Shown here piece after piece: positions 22,603 through 34,195 of a stretch of DNA of 64,000 nt; within the stretch, counting starts at the first letter, position 1, and each line of letters begins with the position of its first letter. A program made the position numbers and the translations under genes. The notes beneath the pieces are model-generated. The model was not told the origin of the DNA and ran no database searches. It worked only from the letters and a program-made list of their open reading frames with translations. The DNA comes from Symbiodinium microadriaticum (Eukaryota; Sar; Dinophyceae; Suessiales; Symbiodiniaceae): positions 205,112-269,111 of the forward strand of contig LSRX01000527.1 of assembly GCA_001939145.1 (NCBI GenBank), in the 5' to 3' direction.

Positions 22603-22965
22603 TGGGCTGCTGGGCTGCTGGGCTGCTGGGCTGTGTGAGCAACCCTGAAACGAAACGGAAGTTGGTTTATTCGAGAATGGAAAGCTGCGTCTGGGCTGGG
22701 CTGCTGGGCTGCTGGGCGACTGGGCTGGGCTGTGTGAGCAACCCTGAAACGGAAATTGGTTTATTCGAAAATGAAACGGAAGTTGGTTTATTCGAGAATG
22801 GAAAGTTGCGTCTCCTGGCAGCTGAAAATTCGTAAATGAAACGGAAATTGGTTTATTCGAAAATGGAAAGGTGTGTTTCCACCGAAAAAAAAGCTTCCGG
22901 ATAGCCAACAGCAACAAGCAATTTCTATTTATTTCTTTCTTGAGGGTTTAGGGTTTAGGGTTTAG
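22603..22965 (+). repeat. Dispersed GGGCTG/AAACGGAAATTGGTT repeat, copy B
   Basis: Same block order as the copy at 7643, but the core GAAACGGAAATTGGTTTATT is repeated four times (near 22645, 22745, 22775 and 22835), with the GGGCTG array twice. It ends TTTCTTGAGGGTTTAGGG like copy A. The internal repeat expansion, and the gap right beside it, suggest an unstable element. Confidence 0.8.
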
Positions 22966-25017
22966 GGTGGCCATTAGGGTTACGATTTAGGGATTTAGGG
23001 CGTAGGGTGGCCATTATAGCTAGGGTTTCGGGATTTAGGGTGTGAGGGTTTTAGGGGTAGGGGGCGGGGGTTCAGGTCGTTTGGAGTTTGCAGTAGTAGC
23101 TTCAGGCGAATTTGAAGCTGCCATGGATCGGGAGAGGCAGGCTCATCCGACCAAAAATCATGATGCAAGTCTAGCTCATGTAGTGGTGGTAGTGGGTAGT
23201 GGTAGTGGTAGTGATAGTGATAGCGGCAGTGGTAGTAGTAGTAATAGTAGTCGTCGTCGCCGTCGCGTAGATCCCTCCCCTACTCCCTCAGCCCTGAAAC
23301 CCGCCGAAACTAATGCTAAAACTTACCCAAGAAATGGAAGCATGCAAACAGGTCCCCGTTGCCATACCAGGGGCGGGCTCTAGTCTTACCATTGTCCTTG
23401 CTATTGTTGCTGTTATGAGTTTCTTCGACCGCACAGCCGTTAACGCTAAGCACAAAATGGCCCTGCAACACAAACCCTGAATCCCGAAACTCTTTACCCG
23501 CATCGTGGCAATAACAACCACCAGATAAAACCCTAACAACAAGTATATTCCCCAAGCTATCCTAATCCCTAAATCCCTAAAACCCTAAACTGTAGAACAC
23601 AGTCTTTTAATATTATCTTAACTATCCTTAACCCACAATTCTCAAAACCTCAAATCCCCCAAGCCTAAATCCTAAACCCCAAGCCCTGAAACCTCAGGAA
23701 TTCTGGGTTCCCAGCTTCCCCTAAACCTAAACCCTAACACCCTGATAAACTGGGAGCTGGGTCCCTAAACCCTAAAACCTCAAAAACCCTAAACCCCGAA
23801 AGACCCTAAAACCTCAAAGAGCTACACCCTAAGCCCTGAAACACCCTAAAACCTCCAAGTGCTCTACAACCTCAAAACCCCAAACCCTGAAAAGCCCTGA
23901 AACCTCAAAGAACCCTGAAACACCGTAAAACCTCGGAAGAATCCTAAAACCTCCAACAACCGCTCAACCCTCAACCCCTTCAGAAACCCCTCAGTTCCCA
24001 GGCTTCGGTGTCGCGATGGGAAGGCTCCCGCCATAGCCCAGGTAGCTCGGAGGCCTTCCAGAAAACTCAGGTCTTGGGTTAGGGTTTAGGGTGTAGGGTT
24101 TAGGGTCTAGGGTTCCTTTAAATGGATCTGTCAGGGCTCTGTTGGGATTTTAGGGTTTCATCTTAGTGCAATCGACAGCGGATTCTTGCGGTGCTGTTGA
24201 ACTTTTCCGCGTTTTCTCCCTTCTTTGAATGGCTGACGAAAAAGTTTCGGATCTTGTCCTGCTCTGCTTGAAGGGCCCCCGAGATCGGGGCTGGGGCTTC
24301 GGGCTGGGCGGCAACAAAAGATCGTAGTGTGTTTGGCTAATTTTTGGGTCCTGTATTTTCCGAAAACCACCATCTGGGCTTTCAGGGCTTCTCGGGCCAT
24401 GTTCATCGGGGTTCCGGGACTGTCGGACTGTCAGCAACGTGAGGCTGCGTACGGATGTTGTGAACGGATTCGAGGTGTTCATTAAGGTTTTCGGTCTTGC
24501 GGATCGCAAATCCGCCGCTCCAGTGAAGTTTTTGAGCAGGGCTTGGGCACTTGCAGGGTTCGTTTAGGAAAGAGCTGCGGGAAATCTTGTCCTCGACAAT
24601 TGAAACCCAAACCACTAGAATCACTAGAATCTCCTAAACAGTGTATCTTGATTTCGAGTTTTTGAGCCTCTAGCGACCTTACTCTTCACGGTATCCTAAA
24701 TGTCGATTTCGACAGCCCCCCAAAACAAGTCATACGGGCCCTCCATTCAGCCAGTAGAAAATTATACACTATCCCAAACCGGTACCTAGTTTCAGGTTTG
24801 CTAAATCCTTTTTATCATGAGAACCCACGGCAGGAATAAGAACGGCACAGTTGGAACATGTAGGGATCCCAGAAAACACGGGTTTCTGAATCCAAAGAAG
24901 TCCAACAAAAATCAAAGCCCAAAACCGAACTCCTGCTAAACTCTGCAGGCCAAAACCTAAACACTAGCCCAGAAACCTACCACCCAAAAACGCTAAGTCT
25001 CCACCACATGCTGTCAG
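22966..25017. other. Telomere-like and degenerate CCCTAAA spacer
   Basis: The stretch 23570-24000 is mostly degenerate CCCTAAA/CCTGAAA words. A GTG/GTA/GAT-rich tract lies at 23180-23262. Minus-strand frames at 24150-24624 overlap in two registers without clear splice signals. Nothing here can be called a gene with confidence. Confidence 0.5.
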
Positions 25018-25101
25018 GCGGCCATCCCAGCGGCACTGCTGTGCTGCCTGCAGAAGGCTCTGGCCGCTCTTACGGGTCCAAAGAAGCTTGGAGGGTCTTA
25101 G
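25018..25101 (+). CDS. Candidate exon, alanine/leucine-rich helix
   Basis: After CACATGCTGTCAG the frame reads AAIPAALLCCLQKALAALTG, then either meets a donor G|GTCC at 25076 or continues as PKKLGGS to a TAG at 25099. It is a strongly hydrophobic amphipathic helix typical of helical-repeat proteins. Whether it is internal or terminal is open. Confidence 0.35.
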   Translation, partial: AAIPAALLCCLQKALAALTGPKKLGGS

Positions 25102-25797
25102 GGCTCGCGGTTCTGTAAGGACTGCCATCAGGGTTACTAGAAAGGTCCAATAAGGGTGGGAGAAGCTTCAGGAGTTGCTAAATTTGAAGTGCGAAGGGGC
25201 ACACAACTGCGGGAATGTGCAGAATGTGATGTCTTCCTTGCAAGGTATATGAAGAAACGTAAACACCGAGAAACGAGAGGGGCCGGAAATGTCAGACAAA
25301 TGTGACTAATGGTTAGGGAGGGCTTGATGCTAGACCACGTGGGTTCCCTACAACATATGCACGACATACCTGTTGTAGGGCACATGACAACTATTCCTAA
25401 CTAATCATGTTTCTAACAGTTCGAGCCCTGATTTCTTTCAGCAGCATTCCTCTCCCATGCCTAACCCTAAACCCGAAGCCCCCAAACCCTTAATCCTACA
25501 CCCTATGTGCTCCGTCATCGACCCAAGCCCTGCAGAGATTCCATCGACTGAGACCGAATTGTGTCGGGGTTTGTGGTCTGGGGGGATCTAAATTTTTGAA
25601 GCGGTTGGCAACGTTCGAAGTTGCAGTAGTAACCTCAGTTTCAATACTTGGCTAAATTGGAACATGGGGAAGGGGTTGAAGGAGCCCTAAGACACACAAA
25701 GGTATGGTAGTTGTCATGACTCAGACACCGCTATGTTAAACCCGAAACCCCTGCTCTCAGGAAGACAAAGAGACTTCCGGCTCTGGCACGCCAGGAT

Positions 25798-25860
25798 CCC
25801 TAAACCCTAAAGGCCCTAAACCCTAAACCCTAAATCCTAAATCCTAAACCCTAAACCCCA
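25798..25860 (-). repeat. Interstitial CCCTAAA array
   Basis: Seven to eight units, some mutated to TCCTAAA. Confidence 0.85.
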
Positions 25861-25939
25861 GCTCGGGCACAGGGGGTTTGCAGGTTCAGGATCCAGAGCT
25901 CCCAAGTTGAGGGGCTCAGGGCGGTGTTCCATGGCGCAG

Positions 25940-26023
25940 GGTGTACGACTTGTGTGCGAAGCTTTGAAGAAGAGTCTTACGATGCGACTACGGCATGCAA
26001 CCACAGAGCTTGCAGAAGCGGTG
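25940..26023 (+). CDS. Candidate exon with donor in a TTTAGGG word
   Basis: After GTTCCATGGCGCAG the frame reads GVRLVCEALKKSLTMRLRHA then TTELAEAV, ending GTG|GTTTAGGG (or GCG|GTGGTT). A second register (VRSFEEESYDATTACNHRAC) is also open and would fit the phase left by the exon at 25018. The segment is very likely coding but its frame is not certain. The donor GTTTAG is the telomere-like heptamer itself. Confidence 0.38.
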
Positions 26024-26259
26024 GTTTAGGGTTTGCGAGTTGGGGTTTTTCAATCTAGGGCTAAAGGGTTCAAGATTGCCGGTTTGGCTTGACAAGGTGT
26101 CTTGTCGTAAGCCTTCCATACCCTCTCACATAGCCCGAAAATCCTACGCACTAAACCCTGCACTTCGCCGGAAGGATGACTTGAAGACTGAAGAGAAAGC
26201 CCCAATGGCTACCCTAATTCAGAAACTCGAGACCCTCATCATAACACCCCGGGACCCTA

Positions 26260-26359
26260 CCTATAGTCTCCATTATAGTTCCTTTTTGGGGTTACCTTTT
26301 AAGATCCTGAATATAAAACTGGTTAAACCGAAAAAAGGAACTACAATGGAGACTATAGG
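26260..26359. mobile_element. Family 1 inverted-repeat element (MITE-like), complete copy
   Basis: A 100-bp element with terminal inverted repeats of about 28 bp: CCTATAGTCTCCATT.TAGTTC... at the left, and its complement ...GGAGACTATAGG at the right, with one mismatch. The centre includes GGTTACCTTTTAAGATCC. It is flanked by TA on both sides, a possible 2-bp target duplication. It has no coding capacity. Other copies are at 40092, 61369 and 36695. Confidence 0.75.
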
Positions 26360-28263
26360 TACACCCTAAAACCCCGGACAGCCGTCACCGCCTCCATGAT
26401 TGTCGGCATCCTGGTGGTCCGACGACCTGGCCCTAGCCAAAACAAGCCGTGATAGGAGTCCGATAAGGCTCCTATAAGGGGCTCTAAACTGTTTCCTGTG
26501 GCGCGTGCCGAGTTTCTAATGACCTTCACTCTGACACCAACTCCGAAAAGGCAACCAAAACCTAAAGCAAACGTACCTTTCACCCCCTCAGCGCTACCCC
26601 CACGGCCCACTCATACGGTACAGCTTGGGGCAGTGTATGATCACCTGATCTCTGGCCTGAAGTGGGCGTGTTTTTGGTTTTTGGTTGTCGCCGGTGACAG
26701 CCTCGGGGAAGTTCACGCAACGAACCTCTTCATGCGATCTTCAAGCAATTCGGAAGTCTTGGGGGTCTTGAGGGTGTTAGGGTTTCGAGAAGATTCGGAC
26801 CCAGGGTCTCTTAAACGCCTTGCACCTGCCACCCACTGAAACCCCACATCTGGATTCAACCGGCAGCCGTAAATCTCATACCCCAAACCGGCCCAAGTCC
26901 CCCCTGGATTACGAGACATCCCTCGATTATGCCGGCATCCCCGTTATTATTTTTTTGTATATATTTCAGGTTGCAGGTATCAGCAGCTTGCGTGAGGATG
27001 TTTGGCTCTACGTGTCCTTATTCTGCTTCTTGAAGCAAGTTGCACACTTGAGAGGCAGTGGGCTGTGAGGAAGTCTTACAGTACATATATATATATATAT
27101 GCACACATATAACACATCTGTATCTAGATATTCTGTCTTACTTGTACATTTGGCTACACGGATAGCTCTTGGCTCTAACCTCCTCGACCCCGAGCCTTCG
27201 TCGGCCGCGGTGCTTTCGCGAGCTGGGTGACCGGGACGCCCTGAGGAGGATCTCCATGGTCAATTTTCGTGGGGTTTTGGGGTTTGGGGTTCGGGGTTTA
27301 GGGTTTGGGGTTTTGGGTTTAGGGTTTTGGGGTTTAGGGTTTAGGGTTCTGGGTTTATGGTTGGGTGTCAGTATAACTGTACTCTTCCTTGGAAGGCAAT
27401 GGCCTTGTTATTGTGTAAGATGTCATTATATTCTAGGTCTAATCTTACCCTTATAATATAGGTCTAATATTGTACTGGAATGTTCTTTGTTTAGGTTGGT
27501 ACATTTCGTTCATAATTTGTTCATTTGTTTCGTTTAATTCGTGCCTCGTTTCGTTCATTCCCTTCTCTCCACTGCGTTGCAATTAATTGAAACAAAGGAA
27601 CCATTATTCACTTCATATTATAGGAGGAACCGTGTGTGACAGGTAGAACGAAGGTAGGTGGTTCATCTTGGTCAAATTCCTGTGGCATCTTGGTGAACTA
27701 GGATATGATTGTAGGATTTGAGGAAGATAGTAATTATAAAATCCGGGTCAAATATAGGTCTAATCTACAACTATATTCTTGGGTCATTAGGATATTATAG
27801 GAAGGATATAATGGTAGAATATTAGGTAGATTTACAGTTAGATATTTGACCTAGAAATTAATTGTACCTGGCATGTGGAGATCCCGTGGCAGAGTCTAGC
27901 TGATGTCGGTGGATGTTCGGGTTTGGGATTTCGGGGTGTCTGCACCATCCCGAAAATCTCTCGCCTACCTCATAAGATTTCCAACAGCAACGGTTGAGCG
28001 TTTAGGGCTTAGGGAATCTTGCAACCCCAAACACGTCGACACCCAAGCCCTGAACTCGACGTCCCAAACCCCGAAGCCTACATCCTCATGCTGAGGCTTC
28101 TTCGCTTCGATCCTACTCTAAATTCGGGAACCCTAAGAAATAACATGATTGCTTTGGTTTTTCAAGATCCTGAAGCCTAAGTCGGCTTAGGGCAAAACCT
28201 TTTCACTCCCCAGGCCCGACCCCAAAGCCCGAAAAAAAACGTCAAACTCCGAAATCGAAGGCC
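26360..28263. other. Spacer with one weak exon candidate and an AT-richer repeat
   Basis: A plus frame near 27190-27258 (CFRELGDRDALRRISM before GTCAAT) could be an exon. 27270-27361 is TTTAGGG/TTTTGGGG. 27400-27870 is AT-richer and repeats ATAGGTCTAAT at least three times and AGGATAT(G/T)AT twice, probably a decayed element. A TA microsatellite lies at 27084-27100. Confidence 0.4.
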
Positions 28264-28472
28264 GAAACCCTAAACCCGAACCCTAAACCCCAAAACCCTA
28301 AATTCCAAACCCCTAAACCCGAAACCCCTAAACCCCTAAACCCCTTTCCTAAACCCCGAAACCCTAAACCCCTAAACCCCTAAACCCCTTAACCCCTAAA
28401 CCCTAAACCCCAAAGCCCCAAACCCCTAAACCCCTAAACCCTAAACCCCAAAGCCCTAAACCCCTAAACCCC
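28264..28472 (-). repeat. 209-bp CCCTAAA/CCCCTAAA array
   Basis: A dense array with many CCCCTAAA units. It ends directly beside the candidate minus-strand exon at 28482-28527, so in transcript sense the array begins about 10 bases past the donor. Confidence 0.9.
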
Positions 28473-28481
28473 AATTTACAC

Positions 28482-28527
28482 TGCCTGGAGCGCTTCCGAC
28501 GCTTCTCTGCTTCGGCCTTCCGAGGAC
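28482..28527 (-). CDS. Candidate exon, highly basic helix
   Basis: On the minus strand, after CCCGCCTGAG, the frame reads PRKAEAEKRRKRSR and ends CA|GTGTAAAT. The composition (K, R, E, A) is that of a charged helix. An upstream in-frame stop means the AG must be used for the frame to exist. It may belong to a gene with other charged minus exons, but no chain was established. Confidence 0.38.
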
Positions 28528-29943
28528 CTCAGGCGGGGTGACCAGATGACCACCCTCCTATCGAAAAGGTTTTTAGGGTCGTGGCTTTTGGGGAAGAGGC
28601 TAAACCCTTAACCCTAAACCCTGAACCCTGAACCCTAAACCCTAAATTTTAGAAGGCTTGCGCCTATGTGCGCCAGCAAGGTTGTTGTTTGACGAACAAA
28701 AGAAATTAAATGCAAGATTTGTAAATTTTAATTTCGGCAAATGGGAGGGACGGGAGGAGAGGGGAGGCTCAGGGGGAGGGGAGGNTAGGACGGGTGGGGG
28801 CGGGGGGGACGAATGGCCGGTGCCAAAGAGCCAGGAAAGGTGGGGCCGGAGGGGCTTGGAAGGGGCCTGGAGGGGCTTGGAAGGGGCCCCGAAGTCTGGA
28901 GGGTCCCTTTTGGGGGGCCCGAATGGGTGCTGGGAAAATCCCAAAATAAATTCAAAATCCTAGCTGGAAAAAAAAGATTACGGACCAAGCATCAGCCCTA
29001 GAGATAGAAGAGCTGAGCTGACCAGGGCGCCTTGCTGGCGAACCCTACACTAGGGTTTAGACTTGATCCAAAAAGCTTAAGGGGATCTGTAAGGGGGTTC
29101 TAGAAGCGATCTAGAAGGGTTCCGGGTTTAGGGAAAGGGGTTTGAGACTTTAGGGTTTCGGGCTCCTTTGAAAGGGATCTCTAAGGGCTTTTAGGGTGTA
29201 GGGAAGACGGGTTGAGATTTGGGGTTTCCGGCTTTGGGAATAGGGTCTAGAAAATAGGGCCGGAGATTTTGGGCTTCGGGTTTTGAAATCAGTGTTTAGG
29301 GCTTGCGGTTTAGAGTTTCGGATCGTTCCCTCGGGTTGCGTTTTGTGACTCTAGTGCCAGACACCACCGTTGCAATGACACCGAATCTTGACCTAACCCT
29401 GTCAACTACGGCTGTAACTTCAGGGCTACAGGAAAAACTCTGAACCTCAACTAGCCCTAGTTACAATCGCTTTCTTAGGCTTCATATGAGCACAGGGTGT
29501 TCAGCAGGCGTCAGAAGATAAGCTGGGAGTGCACCTTACCGAATAAATCATGGGGGTGTTACGCTCGAGGTGTCTGAGGGGTCTTCAACATGTCCAGCTT
29601 TGCTTCTTCCCGATCGCAGCCACTACAAAATCAGTTGGTACCATGGCGACCCATGTCGGTCTTGCCCTTCAGGAAGTTCGTGCTTTTGATGACTCTGACA
29701 CGCCCCATCGTTGAAGAAGGTTGTTGGCCAAGCGACTGGAAGCAAAGAAATGCTACGGACTGGTTGCTGCTAAAGTTGCTCAAACTTTAGATGTCTCAAG
29801 TCTCAAGACACGGCAAGACAAGCTACTTGTGGCCCTCGGTGCGCTGAGTGCAAGTTCACTCTCCTGTTGTCTCTACACGATGTCGGAAAGGCGTCAGACG
29901 TATGCCTTTCGTGCCAGAATTGACTTGAACTGAACTGCTGTAG
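28528..29943. other. Spacer, mostly repeat-derived
   Basis: A G-rich purine tract (28741-28920, with one N at 28785) reads open on both strands, but this is composition. 29083-29190 repeats AAGGG.TCT.TAAGGG phrases. At 29640-29860 two plus-strand registers give peptides (MATHVGLALQEVRAFDDSD; LLAKRLEAKKCYGLVAAKVA) that could be one exon with a frameshift or two exons. I could not link them. Confidence 0.35.
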
Positions 29944-30120
29944 CCTTCGCAAGCAACGCCTCGCTCTTGGAATTTCCACTTGCAACTTTGCCTTCGCACC
30001 TCGCTCAAGATCCTTCTCGTAGAAAAGGGTAGCGTTGATAGTGGCGTTGTCCGCGACACCAAGCTTTACTACAAACCCTGGCGAGTCACCGAAGTCTTGC
30101 TTTCAGTCTGCTTCAACTAA
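29944..30120 (+). CDS. Candidate terminal exon without start codon
   Basis: A 58-codon frame runs from a stop at 29941 to TAA at 30118, with no ATG. It includes RSWNFHLQLCLRTSLKILLV and GVVRDTKLYYKPWRVTEVLL. A possible acceptor is CCTTCGCAAG at 29953. Residue mix is protein-like, but a frame this long can occur by chance, so this is only a suggestion. Confidence 0.25.
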   Translation, partial: PSQATPRSWNFHLQLCLRTSLKILLVEKGSVDSGVVRDTKLYYKPWRVTEVLLSVCFN

Positions 30121-30540
30121 ACCCCACTGAAGCCTGGCACCAGCACCCAGGAACCAAGAATTGTAAAGCCTGGATGCAAAACTCAAAGCTTCTAAATCTT
30201 CTAAGCTCTAGACCTTAAGCCTACTTAGGGCCTACTTCCAATCGCACCTTCAAAACAAAGAGCTCTTTTCAGTTATCTGCAGCTCGAGCAAGCCCAGAAG
30301 CGAAGACTTCAAGTCGTAAGCCGTTACTTCTAAACCTTTGGACTTTAGAATGGTTTAGGGTTAAGGGTTCTTAGAAGCTACGAAACCCCCGCACCCCAAA
30401 ACCCAAACACCTAATTTCCAAAGCGCAACACAGAGCCCTACACCCAAAACCCTATAGTTCCAACACCCACACGCGAACCCTCTCTCAGCTACCGGCGAGA
30501 TCCATCAGCTGACCTGCACCCGGTCTCCGCGACTATAGCG

Positions 30541-30620
30541 GTTTAGGGTTTAGGGTTTAGGCTTTGGGGTTTAGGGGTTTAGGGTTTAGGGTTTAAGGTT
30601 TAGGGTTTAGGGTTTAGGGC
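30541..30620 (+). repeat. Interstitial TTTAGGG array
   Basis: About eleven units with GCTTTGGGG and TTTAAGG interruptions. Confidence 0.9.
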
Positions 30621-33600
30621 TATCGCGTTACGGTATCTGTTCTTTCACAGTTCTACAGTACTCTCTAAAGGTCTCTTTCAGAGATGTATAAGCTAGACTA
30701 AGATTTAGGTTGATTTCAGGAGGGTCGTTTAAGGGTTTTGCAGAGCTTCATATAAGGCCTGTACAACTAAACTAAGTTTTTTGCTGATTTTTACAGCAGA
30801 CTTATATGGCGCCTTTGAAGGGATACTAGAACCCCACTTTTGCAGGTCGGAAACCCCAAAGGCCTCACGACGAAGGGCTCAGCGACAAATCCTGTGTTCA
30901 TGGATGCCACTTTTCGATTCGAGACTTGGGGGAATACCCCAAACCCCTTAAAGAGGTAGAGGCGGTCATACCTTCGGTCTCATCGTTGGGCCCCGTAGAT
31001 GTTAAGTAGTCCTTTCGTCGCCAGAACCAGGAACTTACGGCTTGAGGCCTTCGGTGTTTGGGGACTAGGGCTCCAGGGTCGGCCTTTGGGATTCCTTCAT
31101 GTGGCCTGGGGCCTGGGTGGCAACAGCCTCTCTCTGACGTCTGACGACACGCGCCATCAACATCAACAGTGCCGATCTTATCAAAGATCCTGCTGGCTCC
31201 ATGCCGAAAACTTACTCTCCAAAATGCTGAAGCATGATCGGCAACGGCAGAAGCCTTGACACAACTTCACGATCGACGTGGTCACCCTCGTCGCCATCAG
31301 AATCACCATCATAACCATCGACATAACCGACACACGACCAGCAACAACGGCAGCAGTGCATCAGCATCAGCAGTATACCAGCAGCATCAACTGCAATAGT
31401 AACTCCTGCAGCAGCTGCAACAGTACAGGCATCAACATGGGTATGACTGCGATCGTCATTTCTTTCACTGCCCGTGGTCATGCCCTGCTGTTTTCTGGCC
31501 ATGATTGTCGCAGAGCTTCCCCCCCAGTGGTGTCGGCTGCAGTTGACACCTTGACTGGTCCTTTCGGTGCGCATGCCTGCTGGTGAAGTGATGTCTAATC
31601 GAAACAACATAGGAGCCAACCTTAGATTTGGAGCGATGCTCTTTGAACAGCACTGGATGCTGCGCATGTGAGTACTCCTCCTAGGCTCCCTGATGTAATA
31701 CCTGCTCAGTGCGTAACACTTCCACAGGCAGCGCGATGGCCCAAAAGGCATAACGCGGGCTCCCGAGCCAGGTCAACTGAAGATCGAGATGAGGGTTTCT
31801 TATGACCGTCTCTCCTTTCTCAAAGATACAGACATGAGAGGACATAAAGCGATGACATGGACGAGCCCCAAACAGCAGAACCTAACCAACTCGAGCCGCA
31901 CACTCCTAAGCACTAGGCCATGAGCATTCCTGAGGCGCGCATCCTCAGCTCTGCCGGGAGCCCGATAATAAAACTGATGGACCCACGGCATTGAGGGCAT
32001 GCTGTTCTGCACCAGAACCCTTAACTCTGTCTTCGTTGCTGAATGCAGTTGGTTGTAGCAATCAGCCATGCTAGGCAATTTAATAGGATAACGTACATGT
32101 TCTTGTTACCCCCCTTCCGGATACCCCATTTGGGGCCGCCCTGTGACCAGCATATGCATGTGCTGGTCCACATTTCCCCGGACTTTGGTCATGGCAGGCT
32201 TTAATGGAAACCCACGACTTTATCAACCACGAACACGTTTAGAAAAAGGCACCCGGACTTTAGTGGTCACAGAAGATCAATGATGTGCTAAATTGCAGAT
32301 CCCTACAATAGACTCTAGTCGTCACAGGGGACCTATGACAGCGGACCATATAGAATACCGACCGTCTGGGGTAACCGACAATTGTATATCATGGTAGTAA
32401 GGCCAAAGAGGGCCACATGCCTATAAAAAAGAACCATGGCTTGGCTCATTACTGGATCCCCAATATGTTCGTGGTTTCTGAGTTCCCTTCCTGAAAACGC
32501 GCTCTTCTTGATTATGGTAGGCCTCCGTAACCCGGAAAGGGTCAAGTATTTACTCAGATGCTACGAATTTAAGGGACATGAATCAATTAGCAGTGGCACT
32601 TTGTTGGGTGTTCTTGTGCCAGGGATCTTTCTATTCATCTTGATTACTAGGTCAGCGGCTCTGTGGATCTTGAGTAGTGAGCAATAACTTGTGGAACCCT
32701 CGTCGTCCTTTCTCGCGACCCTAGACTGGACTCTTGTGCTTTTCGAGTTTAGAGGTTGCGATAATGTCTTTGAACGATGCCCTGGGCAGTTCTTATACAG
32801 GGATGTGATTTAAGTCAGCAGTAAGGAAATCATCTCATGTCCTTACTCGCCCTGTCATGGCAACTTACACTGATTTCCTGAACAAGAACCCGTGAAAGCG
32901 GATAAAACGACAATCGGAAAGCATGACGTGTGACTCTCAACAATTTCCCAGTGTCCTGCACCAATTTCATGCAATATGCCCCAACACTGTTCGAGCTGGT
33001 GAGGGCTATGGACAACAAAGATATATTGTTGCCAATCCTTCCGAGTTTTACGTTACGGCTCAGCATAATTCCCAGGTTCTAAATCCTCACGAAGATAGGA
33101 AACCCTAAACCCTAATGTTAAGCGTCCTCACCGACCAGAGGTTCTTTCATGAGGTTAAGCGGCCCAGACTTTGCCACTAGACTTTCTGGAGGTTTAAAGC
33201 CGCCTATATAGGGGAATCAATATTTAGAATTGGGGTTGGGGGTATACTACAGCATAGGCATAATGAGGAGCCCTTAGGAAGAGTACTATATACTCATTAT
33301 TCAAGCTTCTGCATTTGGGTCTAGGGTGCCTTTTCAATGGTGCAGCCCCCAGAGATGGGTCAGCGATCTGCTTTGAGTCGGTCAGGTACTGCAAGCAAGC
33401 GGGCAAGCACGCCTTTGCGGCACGGCCTGGTTCCTAATAAACAGCGGCTGTTGCTGCAGCTGCTGTCTCTTCTTGTTCTTGCTAGCCACGGTCTGATCAT
33501 CCGTATTGCGCTTGTTCCTGTTGCCGCCAGTCCTGCTACAGTTCAACACGCCAGTGGCAAACGTGCTCAAGCAACAGTAGCAGGGATAAGGATGATGGAA

Positions 33601-34195
33601 ACAACGATGTCCAACACACAGCATGGTGACGACTTCTTCAACCGTGTGCTGTCAACTCTCTTACCACAAAACCCCTCAGGCGAACAAGACCTATTGCACA
33701 CCCCAGAACACAGCGCCAGCTAACTCCCAAATATCTTACGGTGCAAGGCTTTAATTTCCACCACCCCAATGCCTAAACCCTAAACCCTAAACCTAAACGC
33801 CAAAACCCTAAACCCCAATCCCTAAGTACTCTCTGTACCTGAAAACCTGGATCCGAGAGGTCGGATCACTGGGCACAGCTCGGCCATGCAGGCGGTGCAG
33901 AGGCCCACTTGCCAGAACACAGAGGGTTTTGCGAGGTTGCATTTAAGGTCTAGGCTTTGGGTCTTTAGGTAGGGGTTTTCAGGACCACGGGTTTCGGGTG
34001 TTTGGGGTGGAGCTCATGATTTCGAGATAAAGTTTGAAGGCAAGGTCTACCACCTCAGGGCTTGTTGAAGGGTTGCAGGGTTGTGTGCCCTTCGGGTTGG
34101 ATTTCTGTCAGCATCTCCCAGCTCATCTATTTGTCTAAAGTAGACAGCAGAAGTGTTTCGACCATCGTTCTAGATGAAAGCCGACCATAACTCAC
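30621..34195. other. Spacer with unresolved open frames
   Basis: A CAT/CAG-rich tract at 31290-31420 lies within a minus frame of 179 codons (31751-31212), and a plus frame of 128 codons at 33337-33723 includes a hydrophobic stretch (QRLLLQLLSLLVLASHG). Neither resembles a known family or shows convincing splice signals. If gene B continues past its exon at 34196, its 3' exons should lie between about 33.8 and 34.2 kb on the minus strand, where several short candidates exist that I could not rank. Confidence 0.35.

Noticed and set aside
22142..22917. Minus-strand frames of 166 and 251 codons across 22.2-22.6 kb
   Set aside because: Most of their length is N; the rest is translation of the GGGCTG dispersed repeat.
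29640..29935. Cyanase-like N-terminal helix-turn-helix (LLAKRLEAKKCYGLVAAKVA)
   Set aside because: The resemblance is limited to a few residues, a frameshift would be needed and no catalytic region follows.
31212..31751. 179-codon minus-strand gene
   Set aside because: Much of it comes from degenerate CAT/CAG triplets; the rest shows no family resemblance. Kept as unresolved.
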